A program made the position numbers and the translations under genes. Shown one piece after another: positions 42,287 through 51,733 of a DNA stretch of 56,476 nucleotides (its first letter is position 1; every line of letters begins with the position of its first letter). Source of the DNA: Dehalococcoidia bacterium (GTDB lineage Bacteria; Chloroflexota; Dehalococcoidia; Tepidiformales; Tepidiformaceae); assembly GCA_007118095.1 (NCBI GenBank), contig SKSF01000082.1, positions 1-56,476 on the forward strand. Direction: 5' to 3'. The notes under the pieces are model-generated. The model ran no database searches and had not been told where the DNA came from. It was given only the letters and a program-made list of their open reading frames with translations.

Positions 42287-44521
42287 TTACTCGCCGGCCT
42301 GGTAGTCGCGCCAGGTGGGCTTTTTCGGGCGGGTCGACGATGGGCGCTCGATGCGGTGGCCCTGACGTGGTGGACCGTTGCCGTCGTCATCGCCGGAGGA
42401 ATCGAGCCGCTGAAGGAGGGCCCACGCACCAAAGACAAGGACGGCCATGAGGCCTGCCAGGAGCGCGAGCCGCTGGAGACCACGGCCCTGGGCGCCGTTC
42501 CATGACTCATAGGCCGACTGCGCCCGGCGGAGCGCGGAGGCGTGGTCTCCTTCATCGAAGGCTTCGTGCGCTTCGGCGAGGCTGGTTTCCGGGTCGTGCC
42601 AGAGCAAGCCGATGCGTTCGACGAAGTTATTGTCGAACCGTTCTTGCTCGCGCCCGGCGACCTCGAGCATCTGGACGCTCGCCCGGGCATTGAAGGCGGT
42701 CTCTTCGGCCTGTGAGGCAAGTTCGCGGGCCGCCTCGACGTCGCCGCTGTTATAGGCCTCGCGTGCCTGTATGTAGAGGTCGTGGGCAGGGTTGTCCTCG
42801 TGCGCGGTTGACAGATTGGTTTCGGCAGAGGCGATGCGTGCTACTACCTGTTCGTGCGTGGACAGCAGGGATGCAAGACCTGATGTGTCGAGTTCGGCCC
42901 AGGCGTCGTGGAGTGCGTCGCCGGGGTTGAGCCCGGCCTCGGCGGTGCCGGCAAGGAGGTCCTCATAGCGGCGGAGAAGCTCGCGGGCGTCCGCGACGCG
43001 GGATGGGATGGAGTCGAAGTTCCAGGCGTCGAGGTCTGCACAGAGATCCGTTGGGAGGCCTTCGAAGCCAAGTTGTGCTGCTTCCTGGCGGAGCTCGTCG
43101 ACGAGGTCGTGTGCTTCGCGGCGCTCCTGGAGCATGGGTGCGGAGCGTTCGGGATGCCAGACCCAGTCGAGGAACAGGCGATCGAGGTCGGCGCCGCTTA
43201 CGCGTTCGCCGACGTCCAGGAACCACCGTCCATCGAGCGGGAGGGCCTCCGGAACGTCGTCCATGTGCGAGAGGACTTCGGTCATGGCTTCCGGGCCGCC
43301 GACGGCGGATTCGAAGGCCTGCCAGAAGGCGCCGGATTTACCGTACCAGTAGACCGGGTCGACGATTGCAGAGCCGTTTTGCCAGGTGGCGAGCGGGTCA
43401 TCATATTCGAAGGATTGCCAGTCCTTTTGGTGGACCGGGAGGCCCATGGCACCGGCGACACGGAAGGTGGCGTATTCAGCGAGACCTTCCCAGAGCCAGG
43501 GGGCGTCGAGATTCAGGCCAGCCCACTGGTGGGCGAGTTCGTGGACTGTGGTGTGTTCGTCGTGGTGGCCGCCGTGCGTGAGGAGCATCTCGCCAGATTC
43601 GGTGTAGGCAACGCCAGCGGCGCCGGTCATGGCGAGGAAGTTGGACTCGCGCAGGAGGACCTGTTCGTGGGGATAAGGGTGCCCGAACACCTCTTCGAGC
43701 AAGGGAAGAGCTTCGGTGGCGATTTCGAATTGCTCGCGCGCCCAGTCTCCGCTCCCACCGAAGTAGGTCAGCCTGAGCGGGATGGCGCCTTCGCGAAGTT
43801 CAACGTCGATACTGAGCTGATGGCTGCGTGCCGCGTCGGTCACGGACTGGGCAAACGCTGCCATGGGCGATTCATGCGTGCGCTGCCGGCACCGGTTACT
43901 CATCCGGGCACAACGGCCGCTGACCTGGTCGTAGTTTCCAAACAGCGCCGCCATAGCGACTTCGCCACAAACCCAGCGTTCGTATCCCTTATCGCTGACC
44001 GAGGAGGGCTGGTCGTCGGCCAGGAAGCAGCCAGGGTCGACAACGGTATCGACATTCTGCGGGGCATCGATGAGGACGAACGACCCGGTGCCCTGGCTCA
44101 CGAAGACGGAATCGATATAGCCTGGTTCGACCGTGGTGAACGCCAAGTCATGCGCGGAGACCGAGTAGGTCATGGTTAGCTCCGCACGCAGGCTGCCGCG
44201 CAGGGGCTCGTCGAGGGTGACGTCCACGGTCGCCGGGGAGTCCTCGGCCGCCGCGTTCACTTGATGGCTGAGCCGTGTGCCATCGCGTGTAACCGTAACG
44301 TCCGAGACGCCGGGCAGAGCGAAGAGGGTGAGCGCACGCAGCTCGTCACCAGCGGACTGGATCTCGGCCTCCACGACGGCTTCTATGCGACCGTCATCGA
44401 CAGCGAGATGGTAGTAGCTTTCGGAGGCCATGTGCCAGCCGTCGGCCTTAGCCGGGGATGACTGGACGCCAACGAGTGCTACCAGCATGACGAGCGCGAG
44501 AAGGCCGTGGCGCACTCTCAT
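42287..44521 (-). CDS. Membrane-anchored M1-like (gluzincin) metallopeptidase
   Basis: 744 aa. There is an N-terminal signal peptide (about 1-27), a beta-rich region with four Cys (165, 185, 204, 211), the zinc motif HELAHQW (His327, Glu328, His331) and the third-ligand region WLWEGLAEY (Glu345). Helical TPR-like repeats (about 590-680) follow, then one membrane helix (about 687-708) and a basic cytoplasmic tail. The gap between the second His and Glu345 is 13 residues, against 18 in classical M1 enzymes. It is probably an extracytoplasmic peptidase; the substrate is unknown. Last gene after LLM and MarR. Confidence 0.85.
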   Translation of the reverse strand: MRVRHGLLALVMLVALVGVQSSPAKADGWHMASESYYHLAVDDGRIEAVVEAEIQSAGDELRALTLFALPGVSDVTVTRDGTRLSHQVNAAAEDSPATVDVTLDEPLRGSLRAELTMTYSVSAHDLAFTTVEPGYIDSVFVSQGTGSFVLIDAPQNVDTVVDPGCFLADDQPSSVSDKGYERWVCGEVAMAALFGNYDQVSGRCARMSNRCRQRTHESPMAAFAQSVTDAARSHQLSIDVELREGAIPLRLTYFGGSGDWAREQFEIATEALPLLEEVFGHPYPHEQVLLRESNFLAMTGAAGVAYTESGEMLLTHGGHHDEHTTVHELAHQWAGLNLDAPWLWEGLAEYATFRVAGAMGLPVHQKDWQSFEYDDPLATWQNGSAIVDPVYWYGKSGAFWQAFESAVGGPEAMTEVLSHMDDVPEALPLDGRWFLDVGERVSGADLDRLFLDWVWHPERSAPMLQERREAHDLVDELRQEAAQLGFEGLPTDLCADLDAWNFDSIPSRVADARELLRRYEDLLAGTAEAGLNPGDALHDAWAELDTSGLASLLSTHEQVVARIASAETNLSTAHEDNPAHDLYIQAREAYNSGDVEAARELASQAEETAFNARASVQMLEVAGREQERFDNNFVERIGLLWHDPETSLAEAHEAFDEGDHASALRRAQSAYESWNGAQGRGLQRLALLAGLMAVLVFGAWALLQRLDSSGDDDGNGPPRQGHRIERPSSTRPKKPTWRDYQAGE

Positions 44522-44563
44522 ACGATCACTATCGGCGTGCGCCAGGCGTGCCAGCAGTACTGG

Positions 44564-45046
44564 TTAGCTGGATTCAGCGGCCCGTTCGGGGTCGACCTTC
44601 TCGAGGGTTTGTTGCCGCTTTTCGCGGCCGGATTCGATGAGCTTATTGAGCGCCTGCGTCACCTCTTCAACTTCCTCATCGGAGAGGCTTTCCATGAGGC
44701 CCTTGCCAAATTCGCGGCTTTCACGGCGGACGTTCATGGCGGCCTGGCGCCCGCGGTCTTCGAGCCAGATGCGGATGCCACGGCGGTCTTCTTTTGAGAC
44801 TTCGCGCCGGATGAACCCGCCGCGTTCGAGCCGCTCGAGGAGGGCCGACACGGATGGCCGCGTGACGTAGAGGAGGTCGGCGAGCTCAGCATTGCTGCGG
44901 CCCTCTTCCTCGTAGAGGAAGCCGAGGAGGCGAAGCTGGGTGACCGTGAGGCCTTCACGGTCCCAGATGTGGAGCCGGATGGGGTCGAGCAGCGCACTGA
45001 CCCGGAAAAGCGCAGTCACCGCTTCTTCGCGCTGTTCGGATGTCAT
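44564..45046 (-). CDS. MarR-family transcriptional regulator
   Basis: 160 aa winged-helix repressor. The helix-turn-helix is in SNAELADLLYVTRPSVSALL, and the wing with the DxR motif is KEDRRGIRIWL. It lies 22 bases after the LLM oxidoreductase and 42 before the peptidase, so it probably regulates its own operon in response to a small molecule. Confidence 0.92.
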   Translation of the reverse strand: MTSEQREEAVTALFRVSALLDPIRLHIWDREGLTVTQLRLLGFLYEEEGRSNAELADLLYVTRPSVSALLERLERGGFIRREVSKEDRRGIRIWLEDRGRQAAMNVRRESREFGKGLMESLSDEEVEEVTQALNKLIESGREKRQQTLEKVDPERAAESS

Positions 45047-45068
45047 GCAGGGAAGCTCCTTCAGCGCA

Positions 45069-46094
45069 TCAGGCGCTCTTCAGTTGTTTGATGATCTCTT
45101 TCGCTGCGTCGGCGTCGTCGGGATTGCGGATAGGGGCGCCAAAGCCGATGCGATCGCAGACACCGCCATAGCGTTCCTTGAGGGCGTCGACCACCTGATC
45201 GTATGGGGCAACGACGGCGAACTCCTGCACCATCTCATCGGGGATGACGGATGGCATCTCGTCCCACTTGCCCTGCAGGCTCATCTCGTGGAGACGGGAG
45301 GTGGTGTCTCCCCAGCCGTGATGGTCGAACACTCGTTGATACGTACGCGTTGAGCCATAGAAGCTGATCTGCCGCTTGACGTCCTGGAGTGCTTTTTCGC
45401 AGTCGTCCCAGGTCTTGCCGGTGGCGAGGAAACCGCCACCACAGACTTCGAACTGGTCGCGGGTGCGGCCGCTTTCGGCGAGGCCCTTTTCGACCTGGGG
45501 AAGGAGGACGTCTTTTGTGTACTTCATCGTGTTGAAGCCGTGGAGCTTGATACCGTCACAGACTTGCCCGGCAACATATGCGTTACGTTCGTTAACCGCG
45601 GCGATGTGCACCGGGATGTGGGGGTGCTCGATGGGGCCGGGATTGAAGTTGGGCGTCATGAGCGTGAAGGAGTAATGCTCGCCGACGTAGTTGAGCTGTT
45701 CGCCAGTCTGGAACGTGCGCCAGATGGCGCGGAGGGATTCGACGTATTCGCGAATTCGGGGGGCAGGCGGGGACCAGGGAACGCTGAACCGGCGCTGGTT
45801 GTGTCCTTTGACCTGTGTCCCAAGCCCCAGGATGAGCCGACCGTTGCTGTAGCGCTGCAGGTCCCAGCACATCATGGCGGTGACCATGGGGCTTCGAGGG
45901 AAGGCGATGGCTACCGATGTACCGATTTGAATCTCCGACGTGTGCTCGGCTGCGAGGACGAGGGGCAGGAAGCTATCGTGCGCGGTCTCGGCGGCGTTGA
46001 TGCCAGAATAGCCCATGTCCTCGGCGCGGCGCGCGAGTTCGGGCGCGTCTTCGAGTTTGCCGGCATACATGCCTGTGTCGACTTTGAATCCCAT
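45069..46094 (-). CDS. LLM-class, probably F420-dependent, oxidoreductase
   Basis: 341 aa TIM-barrel protein of the luciferase-like monooxygenase superfamily. Family features are RAEDMGYSGINAAE, GTSVAIAFPRSP, LGLGTQVKGHNQRRF and PHIPVHIAAVN, closest to the F420-dependent group seen in mycobacteria. The substrate is not known. The start MGFKVDTGMYAG has GGGAG upstream. It is the first gene of the LLM-MarR-peptidase group. A weak promoter candidate on the minus strand lies near 46130-46160. Confidence 0.88.
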   Translation of the reverse strand: MGFKVDTGMYAGKLEDAPELARRAEDMGYSGINAAETAHDSFLPLVLAAEHTSEIQIGTSVAIAFPRSPMVTAMMCWDLQRYSNGRLILGLGTQVKGHNQRRFSVPWSPPAPRIREYVESLRAIWRTFQTGEQLNYVGEHYSFTLMTPNFNPGPIEHPHIPVHIAAVNERNAYVAGQVCDGIKLHGFNTMKYTKDVLLPQVEKGLAESGRTRDQFEVCGGGFLATGKTWDDCEKALQDVKRQISFYGSTRTYQRVFDHHGWGDTTSRLHEMSLQGKWDEMPSVIPDEMVQEFAVVAPYDQVVDALKERYGGVCDRIGFGAPIRNPDDADAAKEIIKQLKSA

Positions 46095-46418
46095 ATACAC
46101 TCCCGGCGGCGGGTCGGCCGCGTTGCTGGGTGGGGATTCTGTCAGCATCGCGGTAACACGGCAAGGTGAGCGCACGGAGGACCAGATCGCCTCTTTGAAC
46201 AACGAGAATTGGCGTGGCGCCTCCCGGGCTGATTGGCAGCATGTGAGTGGTGCGCCCCCGGTATTCCCGGCAGCCGTAGTAGGGCAGGGGAATGTGAAGT
46301 GGGATACGTGGCGTCACGGATGTCATGCGCTGGAAACAAACTGATGTAGCGAAGAAGCGACGCGGTGGTCTACGCTGGATATGTCACCAAGTATGACGCC
46401 GGTCTACAGGAGAAACCG
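46095..46418. other. Divergent intergenic region, LLM gene to zinc-ribbon gene
   Basis: About 324 bases with no supportable gene. It should hold promoters for both sides. On the minus strand TTGCCG-N17-CAGAAT (about 46138-46166) is a weak match. On the plus side only an AGGAG ribosome binding site before 46419 is clear. Short open frames here show no family features. Confidence 0.45.
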
Positions 46419-46625
46419 ATGAACACCGCGATTGAAAACCGACCCGCCGAGGAAGCGACAAGCGGAAACATCCGTGCTTGCGCCCGCTGTGGCATCCGGT
46501 ACGACTGGCGGCGGTCGCCAAGTTCCTCGCTGAAGATGACCTACTGCGGCTCGCTCTGCGAGGCGGCAGCGCTGGGCTTCACGATCGACGCGCTGCTGCA
46601 TGCCAAGGACCCGGCTGCTAGCTAA
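46419..46625 (+). CDS. Small zinc-ribbon-like protein
   Basis: 68 aa. Cys21-x2-Cys24 (ACARCGIRYDWRR) and Cys43-x3-Cys47 (YCGSLC) probably bind zinc. The ends are disordered. The family is not recognised; it may be a small nucleic-acid-binding or regulatory protein. AGGAG at ideal spacing before the ATG and a strong terminator after it support a real monocistronic gene. Confidence 0.72.
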   Translation: MNTAIENRPAEEATSGNIRACARCGIRYDWRRSPSSSLKMTYCGSLCEAAALGFTIDALLHAKDPAAS

Positions 46626-46650
46626 AGCGCCGACGGAATTCGCCAACGTA

Positions 46651-46681
46651 CGAAGCCGGGCAGATGCCCGGCTTCGTTGTC
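46651..46681. terminator. Bidirectional hairpin terminator
   Basis: CGAAGCCGGGC (46651-46661), a 4-base loop and GCCCGGCTTCG (46666-46676) form a perfect 11-bp stem. The tail TTGTCT is only moderately T-rich. It separates the convergent zinc-ribbon and rhodanese genes. Confidence 0.75.
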
Positions 46682-46698
46682 TCTGCCGATGTAGCGTG

Positions 46699-47535
46699 CT
46701 ACTCGAGCGTGAGTGGTGTGTCGTCGCGGTTGGCCCAGTCGCGCATGGAACCGTCGTAGACGCGGACGTTGTCCCAGCCGAGGAGCTCGAGGACAAACGC
46801 GGCGTGCGCCGCGCGGATGCCACCCTGGCAATAGGTGATGGTGGCTTTGTCCGGTGTGAATCCCGCTTCGGTGGCCATACGTTCAAGATCTTCCCGCGGG
46901 AGGAACTGCCGCCGATCGTCTTTCGCGACGAAATTGAGCCATTCGAGGTGTTTTGCGCCAGGGACGCGGCCGACACGCTTGTTCCCCCGGGCGTTCTCAC
47001 CATCCCACTCGGCGTCGGTCCGGGCATCGAGCACCTGGCAGTTGGTGTCCGTATGCATTTCCTTGAGGTCCTGGGCCGAGACGATGACCGCGGGGTTTGG
47101 GCGTGCAGTGAAGGTGGCTGGTTCGGGCCGTGTGGCGTGGAAGGTGACGGGGCGGCCTTCGGTGAGCCAGCGATGCCACCCACCGTCGAGGACTTTCGCA
47201 TTGGTATGCCCGTAGTACTTGAGGACCCACCAGAGGCGCGAGGCGACCAGTGCGTTGTTGTCGTCGTAGGTGACGACGGTCGTGTCGTTTGAGACGCCCA
47301 GCTTGCTCATGAGCTGCTCGAACTGGTCCGGGGGCATGACGAAAGTGCCGTGGTCTTCGCCGGGTGGCCCATTTTCCTTGATGTAGTAATGCGTGGGGAG
47401 CTGGACGGCGCCGGGGATGTGGGCGCGACGGTAGGCTTCGAGCGTTGCGCAGTCGATGATGCGGACGTTGGGGTCGTCGCGGTGCTCCATGAGCCAATCG
47501 GGTTCGGCCAGGAGTTCAGCTCGGGGGTAGTTCAT
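46699..47535 (-). CDS. Thiosulfate/3-mercaptopyruvate sulfurtransferase (tandem rhodanese)
   Basis: 278 aa with two rhodanese domains, about 8-130 and 155-275. The N-terminal domain lacks a catalytic Cys, as usual. The C-terminal loop YCQGGIRAAH carries the active-site Cys, and CH2A-like DARTDAEWDG is present. It transfers sulfane sulfur from thiosulfate or mercaptopyruvate; which donor cannot be told. It lies downstream of the peptidase cluster with a 60-base gap. Confidence 0.93.
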   Translation of the reverse strand: MNYPRAELLAEPDWLMEHRDDPNVRIIDCATLEAYRRAHIPGAVQLPTHYYIKENGPPGEDHGTFVMPPDQFEQLMSKLGVSNDTTVVTYDDNNALVASRLWWVLKYYGHTNAKVLDGGWHRWLTEGRPVTFHATRPEPATFTARPNPAVIVSAQDLKEMHTDTNCQVLDARTDAEWDGENARGNKRVGRVPGAKHLEWLNFVAKDDRRQFLPREDLERMATEAGFTPDKATITYCQGGIRAAHAAFVLELLGWDNVRVYDGSMRDWANRDDTPLTLE

Positions 47536-47595
47536 AGTGGTCGCCTCGATAGAAGAGTGTGATGCGGAAGCATACTACGATGCCCCGCCTCCGGG

Positions 47596-48186
47596 TCAGG
47601 ATGAGAGCGCCGCGATGCATTGCTCGCGAATCTCCCAGAGGCGTTCGGGGGTGTGCCCGGCCGCATCGCGCGTGCTGGCCCACTCCTGGAGAAAGCCGCG
47701 GTGGAGATTGCGCTTAAAGTCGCCGACCTGGTCCGGCTCGATGGTTTCCTCGTGGAGGAAGGTGTCGATGGGTTCAGCGCCGACGTTCGTGTCGCGGGTG
47801 AGGTCGATCATGGTGTTATCGCGGACGAGGTAGCAATGGGCTTCGGGGATGGCTTCGAGTCCGTTGGCCTGCAGGACGGGCCCTACCCCGGGGGTGTTGG
47901 ACTCGTGCATGCGGTAGATGCCGATGCGCAGCTCGACATCAAAGCGTTGTTCGGCGGCGAGGCGCGCCAGGAGCGCGTGCTTGGTGCTGCAGGTGCCACG
48001 TTGGTCGGCAAGCGGCGCCATCGGATCGGCAGGATCGCTGTTGCGGCCATAGGGGAGGCGCCAGACGTGTTCGAAGGCATCGCGCAGGGTAGCGCAGCCG
48101 GCGTCCTTGAACGCACGGCTGACGGGGCCTGCGTCCGCAAGGCCGCGGGTGGGGATGCCGTCGAGCGGGTGCTCAGAGGCGCTCAT
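47596..48186 (-). CDS. Transglutaminase-like protein
   Basis: 196 aa. A papain-like triad can be seen: Cys66 in RGTCSTKHALL, His117 in EAHCYLV and Asp128 in MIDLTRD, the order and spacing of transglutaminase-like cysteine enzymes. It may be a peptidase or amidase. The ATG at 48186 lies inside the 3' end of the S9 peptidase gene (14-base overlap), suggesting coupling; a start at 48228 would lengthen the overlap. It sits between two hydrolase-linked genes. Confidence 0.7.
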   Translation of the reverse strand: MSASEHPLDGIPTRGLADAGPVSRAFKDAGCATLRDAFEHVWRLPYGRNSDPADPMAPLADQRGTCSTKHALLARLAAEQRFDVELRIGIYRMHESNTPGVGPVLQANGLEAIPEAHCYLVRDNTMIDLTRDTNVGAEPIDTFLHEETIEPDQVGDFKRNLHRGFLQEWASTRDAAGHTPERLWEIREQCIAALSS

Positions 48187-50299
48187 CAAAGAACTGGACA
48201 AGGCGGCGCTCCTGGTAGATGAGTCCATTGTGGTCGCGTGGCATGTGCCGTTCCTGCGGGAAGATGAGGAGGTCGGCGTCCTTCTGGGCTTCGATGAAGG
48301 CTGAGAGGAGGCGAGCGGTGTGGCGGAAGTGGACGTTTTCGTCGATGCCGCCGTGGACGAGCATGAGGTGGCCTTCGAGCGAGGCGGCGTGATTCAACAC
48401 GGATGCCTCGCGGTAGCCGTCGGGATTGTCAGCCGGGGTGCCCATATACCGTTCGGTGTACCCCGTGTCGTAGCCGTCCCAGTCGGTGACCGGGGCGACG
48501 GCGACGCCAGCCTTGAACATACCGGGCGCCCGCATGAGGGCGAGGCAAGTGACGTAGCCGCCGTAGCTCGCGCCGTAGATGCCGGCTCGCTCCCCGTCCA
48601 CGGCGCCCCGGGCGGCGAGCTGGCGGACTGCCGCGGCCTGGTCATCGATCTCGACGGTGCCCATACGGCGGTGGATGTGCGCTTCAAAGGCGAGCCCGCG
48701 GTTCGCGCTGCCGCGGTTGTCGACCTTGAGGACGCCATAGCCACGGCGCGCGAGAAACTGCGCACGAAGGTCGACGGTGAGGCTCCAGTCGTTTACGACG
48801 CGCTGGACATGGGGGCCGCCGTAAACAGCGACGATGACCGGTGGTGTGCCGTCGTCGCCGAGGGGCGGATAAAACGCGCCGTGGAGCTGCGTGCCGTCGT
48901 GAGCCTCGAACTCCATGAACGCGGGTGGCTGCAGGCCAAGCGCGGCCGCGGAGGCGCCCTCGTTCGCGAAGATGACCGTCTGTTGGTTCCCGGCCAGGGC
49001 GCGGAGCGTCACAACGGGTGGGTGGTGCAGGGTGCTGTGGACATCGATGAAGTTGTCGGCGACAGGGGACACGACGGTCGTGTGCACGCCATCGGCGCCG
49101 GTGAGGCGCTCGATCTCACCCCCGTCCAGCGAGACGCGGTAGAGGTGCCGTTCCAGCGGGGATTCGCGGGTGGCTTCGAAGTAGACCGTGCGGTTGTCCT
49201 GATCGACTCGTACGACCCGGGTAACCGACCATGCGCCGGAAGTGAGCTGGCGGAGATCGCCGCCATCGGCGTAGTGGTAGAGGTGACGATACCCCGTCCG
49301 TTCACTCGACCACAGGAAGCCGCCCTCATCGAGGAAGCGGAGGTCGTCGTGAAGGTTGAACCACGGATGGGACTCTTCCTTGAGCAGCGTGACGTGCGAA
49401 CCATCGGAGTTGAACGCGCGCAGGTGGAGGGTCGACTGGTCGCGGGAAAGCACCTGTGCGGTGAGCGTGTTGCCCGGCCGCCATGCGACGCGCGCAAGAT
49501 AGATGTCGCGGTCGGGGCCGAGGTCCATCCAGGTGGTCTCACCCGTTTCGACATCGACGACGCCGAGTTCGACCACTGCGTTGGCCTCGCCGGCGAAGGG
49601 GTAGCGGTGGCGTTCGACGTCAACGCGGGAGCCTCCCTGGTGGACGATGGGATATTCGGGGATGTGGCGGCTGTCCGCGCGGACGAAGGCGATCTTCGTG
49701 CCGTCGGGTGACCACCAGTAGCCGTCCGGGCGGCCGAGTTCTTCGGCAGCGATGAAGTCGGCGACGCCGTTCGTGAGTCCGTCTTCGGCGTCGTACGTGA
49801 GCTGGCGCGGATTGCCGGCGGGGACATCCGCGACGTAGAGCTCGCCGTCGCGCACGAAGGCGACGCGGGAGCCATCGGGCGAAAGCCGAGCGTCGAGTGC
49901 GCCGCGTGTCCCGGGAATCTCCTGCGGTTCGCCATAGTCGAAGCAGACACGGAGCGCGCCCCCGGAGGGGATGAGGATTGTGGGTGTTTCTGCCTCCGGC
50001 GCGAAATGGTAGCTGGTAACCCCGACCTCGCGGAGGCGGGCGCGTTCGCGGCGGAGCTCTTCCTCACGCGAAAGGGCGCCTTCGTCTTCGGAGGCGGGTG
50101 GTGGCCCGGCGATGACATGCGGCTCACTACCGTCGACATCGCGTGCGAACAGGCTGAGCACGAGGTTCCCTTCGGCGGAAGCGAGGTAGGTCAGCTTTTT
50201 ACCGTCGGGCGAGAAGCCGATGCGTGCGGGGACGGACGTGCCGGGACGGGGAAAGTGCGCGACGTCTTCGAGGGTGATGGAGTCAAAGCGAGGGCTCAT
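48173..50299 (-). CDS. S9-family (dipeptidyl-peptidase-IV/acylaminoacyl-peptidase-like) serine peptidase
   Basis: 708 aa. The N-terminal about 440 residues form a beta-propeller (repeated strands such as LSPDGSRVAFVRDGELYVAD), and the C-terminus is an alpha/beta hydrolase. The catalytic Ser is in GASYGGY, the Asp in VHGGIDENVH and the His in PQERHMPR. No signal peptide is seen, so it is probably cytoplasmic and trims peptides. It overlaps the M24 gene by 4 bases (ATGA), so the two peptidases are translationally coupled. Confidence 0.93.
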   Translation of the reverse strand: MSPRFDSITLEDVAHFPRPGTSVPARIGFSPDGKKLTYLASAEGNLVLSLFARDVDGSEPHVIAGPPPASEDEGALSREEELRRERARLREVGVTSYHFAPEAETPTILIPSGGALRVCFDYGEPQEIPGTRGALDARLSPDGSRVAFVRDGELYVADVPAGNPRQLTYDAEDGLTNGVADFIAAEELGRPDGYWWSPDGTKIAFVRADSRHIPEYPIVHQGGSRVDVERHRYPFAGEANAVVELGVVDVETGETTWMDLGPDRDIYLARVAWRPGNTLTAQVLSRDQSTLHLRAFNSDGSHVTLLKEESHPWFNLHDDLRFLDEGGFLWSSERTGYRHLYHYADGGDLRQLTSGAWSVTRVVRVDQDNRTVYFEATRESPLERHLYRVSLDGGEIERLTGADGVHTTVVSPVADNFIDVHSTLHHPPVVTLRALAGNQQTVIFANEGASAAALGLQPPAFMEFEAHDGTQLHGAFYPPLGDDGTPPVIVAVYGGPHVQRVVNDWSLTVDLRAQFLARRGYGVLKVDNRGSANRGLAFEAHIHRRMGTVEIDDQAAAVRQLAARGAVDGERAGIYGASYGGYVTCLALMRAPGMFKAGVAVAPVTDWDGYDTGYTERYMGTPADNPDGYREASVLNHAASLEGHLMLVHGGIDENVHFRHTARLLSAFIEAQKDADLLIFPQERHMPRDHNGLIYQERRLVQFFDERL

Positions 50300-51696
50300 G
50301 CGTCGAGACCCTCGCGCCGAAGCTCTTCGATGGCCTTTCGTTCGCGGGGAAGGCGCCCCGAGAGGAGTTCGGCGCCGGTTTCGGTTATGTGCACATCGTC
50401 CTCAATTCGTATGCCGCCGAAGTCGAGCATTGTGTCGACGCGCTCCCAGTTGACGGCATCGCGGTACTGCTCGCGACGCGCGGGGTCGGTGAGTAATGCG
50501 CGGATGAAGTAGATGCCGGGTTCTATCGTGACGACGAAGCCCGGCTGGAGGGGGAGGTCAGCGCGAAGATACCTCAGGCCGAAGCGGTCGGAGGGTTCGC
50601 GGCCTGCAAGGCAGCCGCCGGCATCGTGCGTGGCGAGGCCGAGCATGTGACCGAGACCGTGGGGGAAGAAGAGCGCATGGGCGTCCGTGTCGACCAGGTC
50701 CTGCGGGTCGCCGCGGAGAATGTCGAGGTCACGGAGGCCGGTGGCGATGTCGAGGGATGCCTGTAGATGGAGGTCCTTGTATTCGACACCGGGCCCGGCG
50801 TTGTCGATCGCGCGCTGCTGTGTCCGGAGCACCAGGTCGTAGAGTTCGGCCTGAAGCGGGGTGAACTCGCGGCCAGCCGGGAAGGTGCGGGACACATCGC
50901 TCGCATAGCCGTCGATCTCGGCGCCGGCGTCGACCAGGATGATTTCGCCGTCGTTGAACTGGCGCGTGGTAGGCGTGAAGTGGAGGACGGCGCCATTGGG
51001 GCCGCCGCCGACGATGGAGCCGTAGGCGGTGCGGTCACCGCCGTTTCGGAAGAACTCGGCTTCGATTTCGACCTGGAGGAGGCGCTCGGTCATACCCGGG
51101 CGCACGCCACGGATGCCGCGGAAGTGACCTTGGACCGAAGCTTCGGCGGCAGCGCGCATGGCAGCAAGTTCGAGCTCGTCCTTGGCGCGGCGGGCTTCGC
51201 TTATCTTTTGCGCACAGTGGCCCGAGAGCTCCTCGTCGACCGGGATTTCGAGGGCAGCCCAGGAATTGAGGCCGTAGCCGCCCGGGTTGTCATGGAGGTC
51301 GTGGTGGCCAAGCAGGGCAACGGGTTCGCCGCGGCGCCGTTCGAGCCAAGGGCCCAGCTCGCGGAGGTCAAGCACGTGGTCGACGCCGGAGCGAGCCTGC
51401 TGGGATTCGAACGATTCGTTGGGGTTGGTCCAGACGAGTTCCTCGACGGAGCGCTGAGGGGTGAAGAGGATCCACCCCTCGGCGGGGTCGAAGGCGAGTA
51501 CCGCGCCGGGGTGGGAGAGCCCGGCGAGGTAGGCGTGTTCGGGATGGGCATGGTAGTCATGGTAGATATCGTTTCCCGGGACCGGGACGGGAAGGCCAGC
51601 GGGGGCGAGGACGATGCCGCGGTCGATCCCCCAGCTTTTCACGAGGTCGTCCCGGCGCTGGCGCAGGCGGGACGCCGTATCGGGCTGTGCTGTCAT
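50296..51696 (-). CDS. M24-family Xaa-Pro aminopeptidase
   Basis: 466 aa. An N-terminal creatinase-like domain precedes the pita-bread catalytic domain. Its metal ligands lie in LVDAGAEIDGYASDVSRTFP (two Asp), FPHGLGHMLGLATHD (His), VTIEPGIYF (Glu) and GIRIEDDVHIT (Glu). It releases N-terminal residues before proline. The start MTAQPDTASRL was chosen by family length. It is coupled to the S9 gene and follows the WYL regulator by 37 bases. Confidence 0.94.
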   Translation of the reverse strand: MTAQPDTASRLRQRRDDLVKSWGIDRGIVLAPAGLPVPVPGNDIYHDYHAHPEHAYLAGLSHPGAVLAFDPAEGWILFTPQRSVEELVWTNPNESFESQQARSGVDHVLDLRELGPWLERRRGEPVALLGHHDLHDNPGGYGLNSWAALEIPVDEELSGHCAQKISEARRAKDELELAAMRAAAEASVQGHFRGIRGVRPGMTERLLQVEIEAEFFRNGGDRTAYGSIVGGGPNGAVLHFTPTTRQFNDGEIILVDAGAEIDGYASDVSRTFPAGREFTPLQAELYDLVLRTQQRAIDNAGPGVEYKDLHLQASLDIATGLRDLDILRGDPQDLVDTDAHALFFPHGLGHMLGLATHDAGGCLAGREPSDRFGLRYLRADLPLQPGFVVTIEPGIYFIRALLTDPARREQYRDAVNWERVDTMLDFGGIRIEDDVHITETGAELLSGRLPRERKAIEELRREGLDA

Positions 51697-51733
51697 GCCC
51701 CAAGTGTAGCCGCGGAGTGCGGGACTGTGGGCG

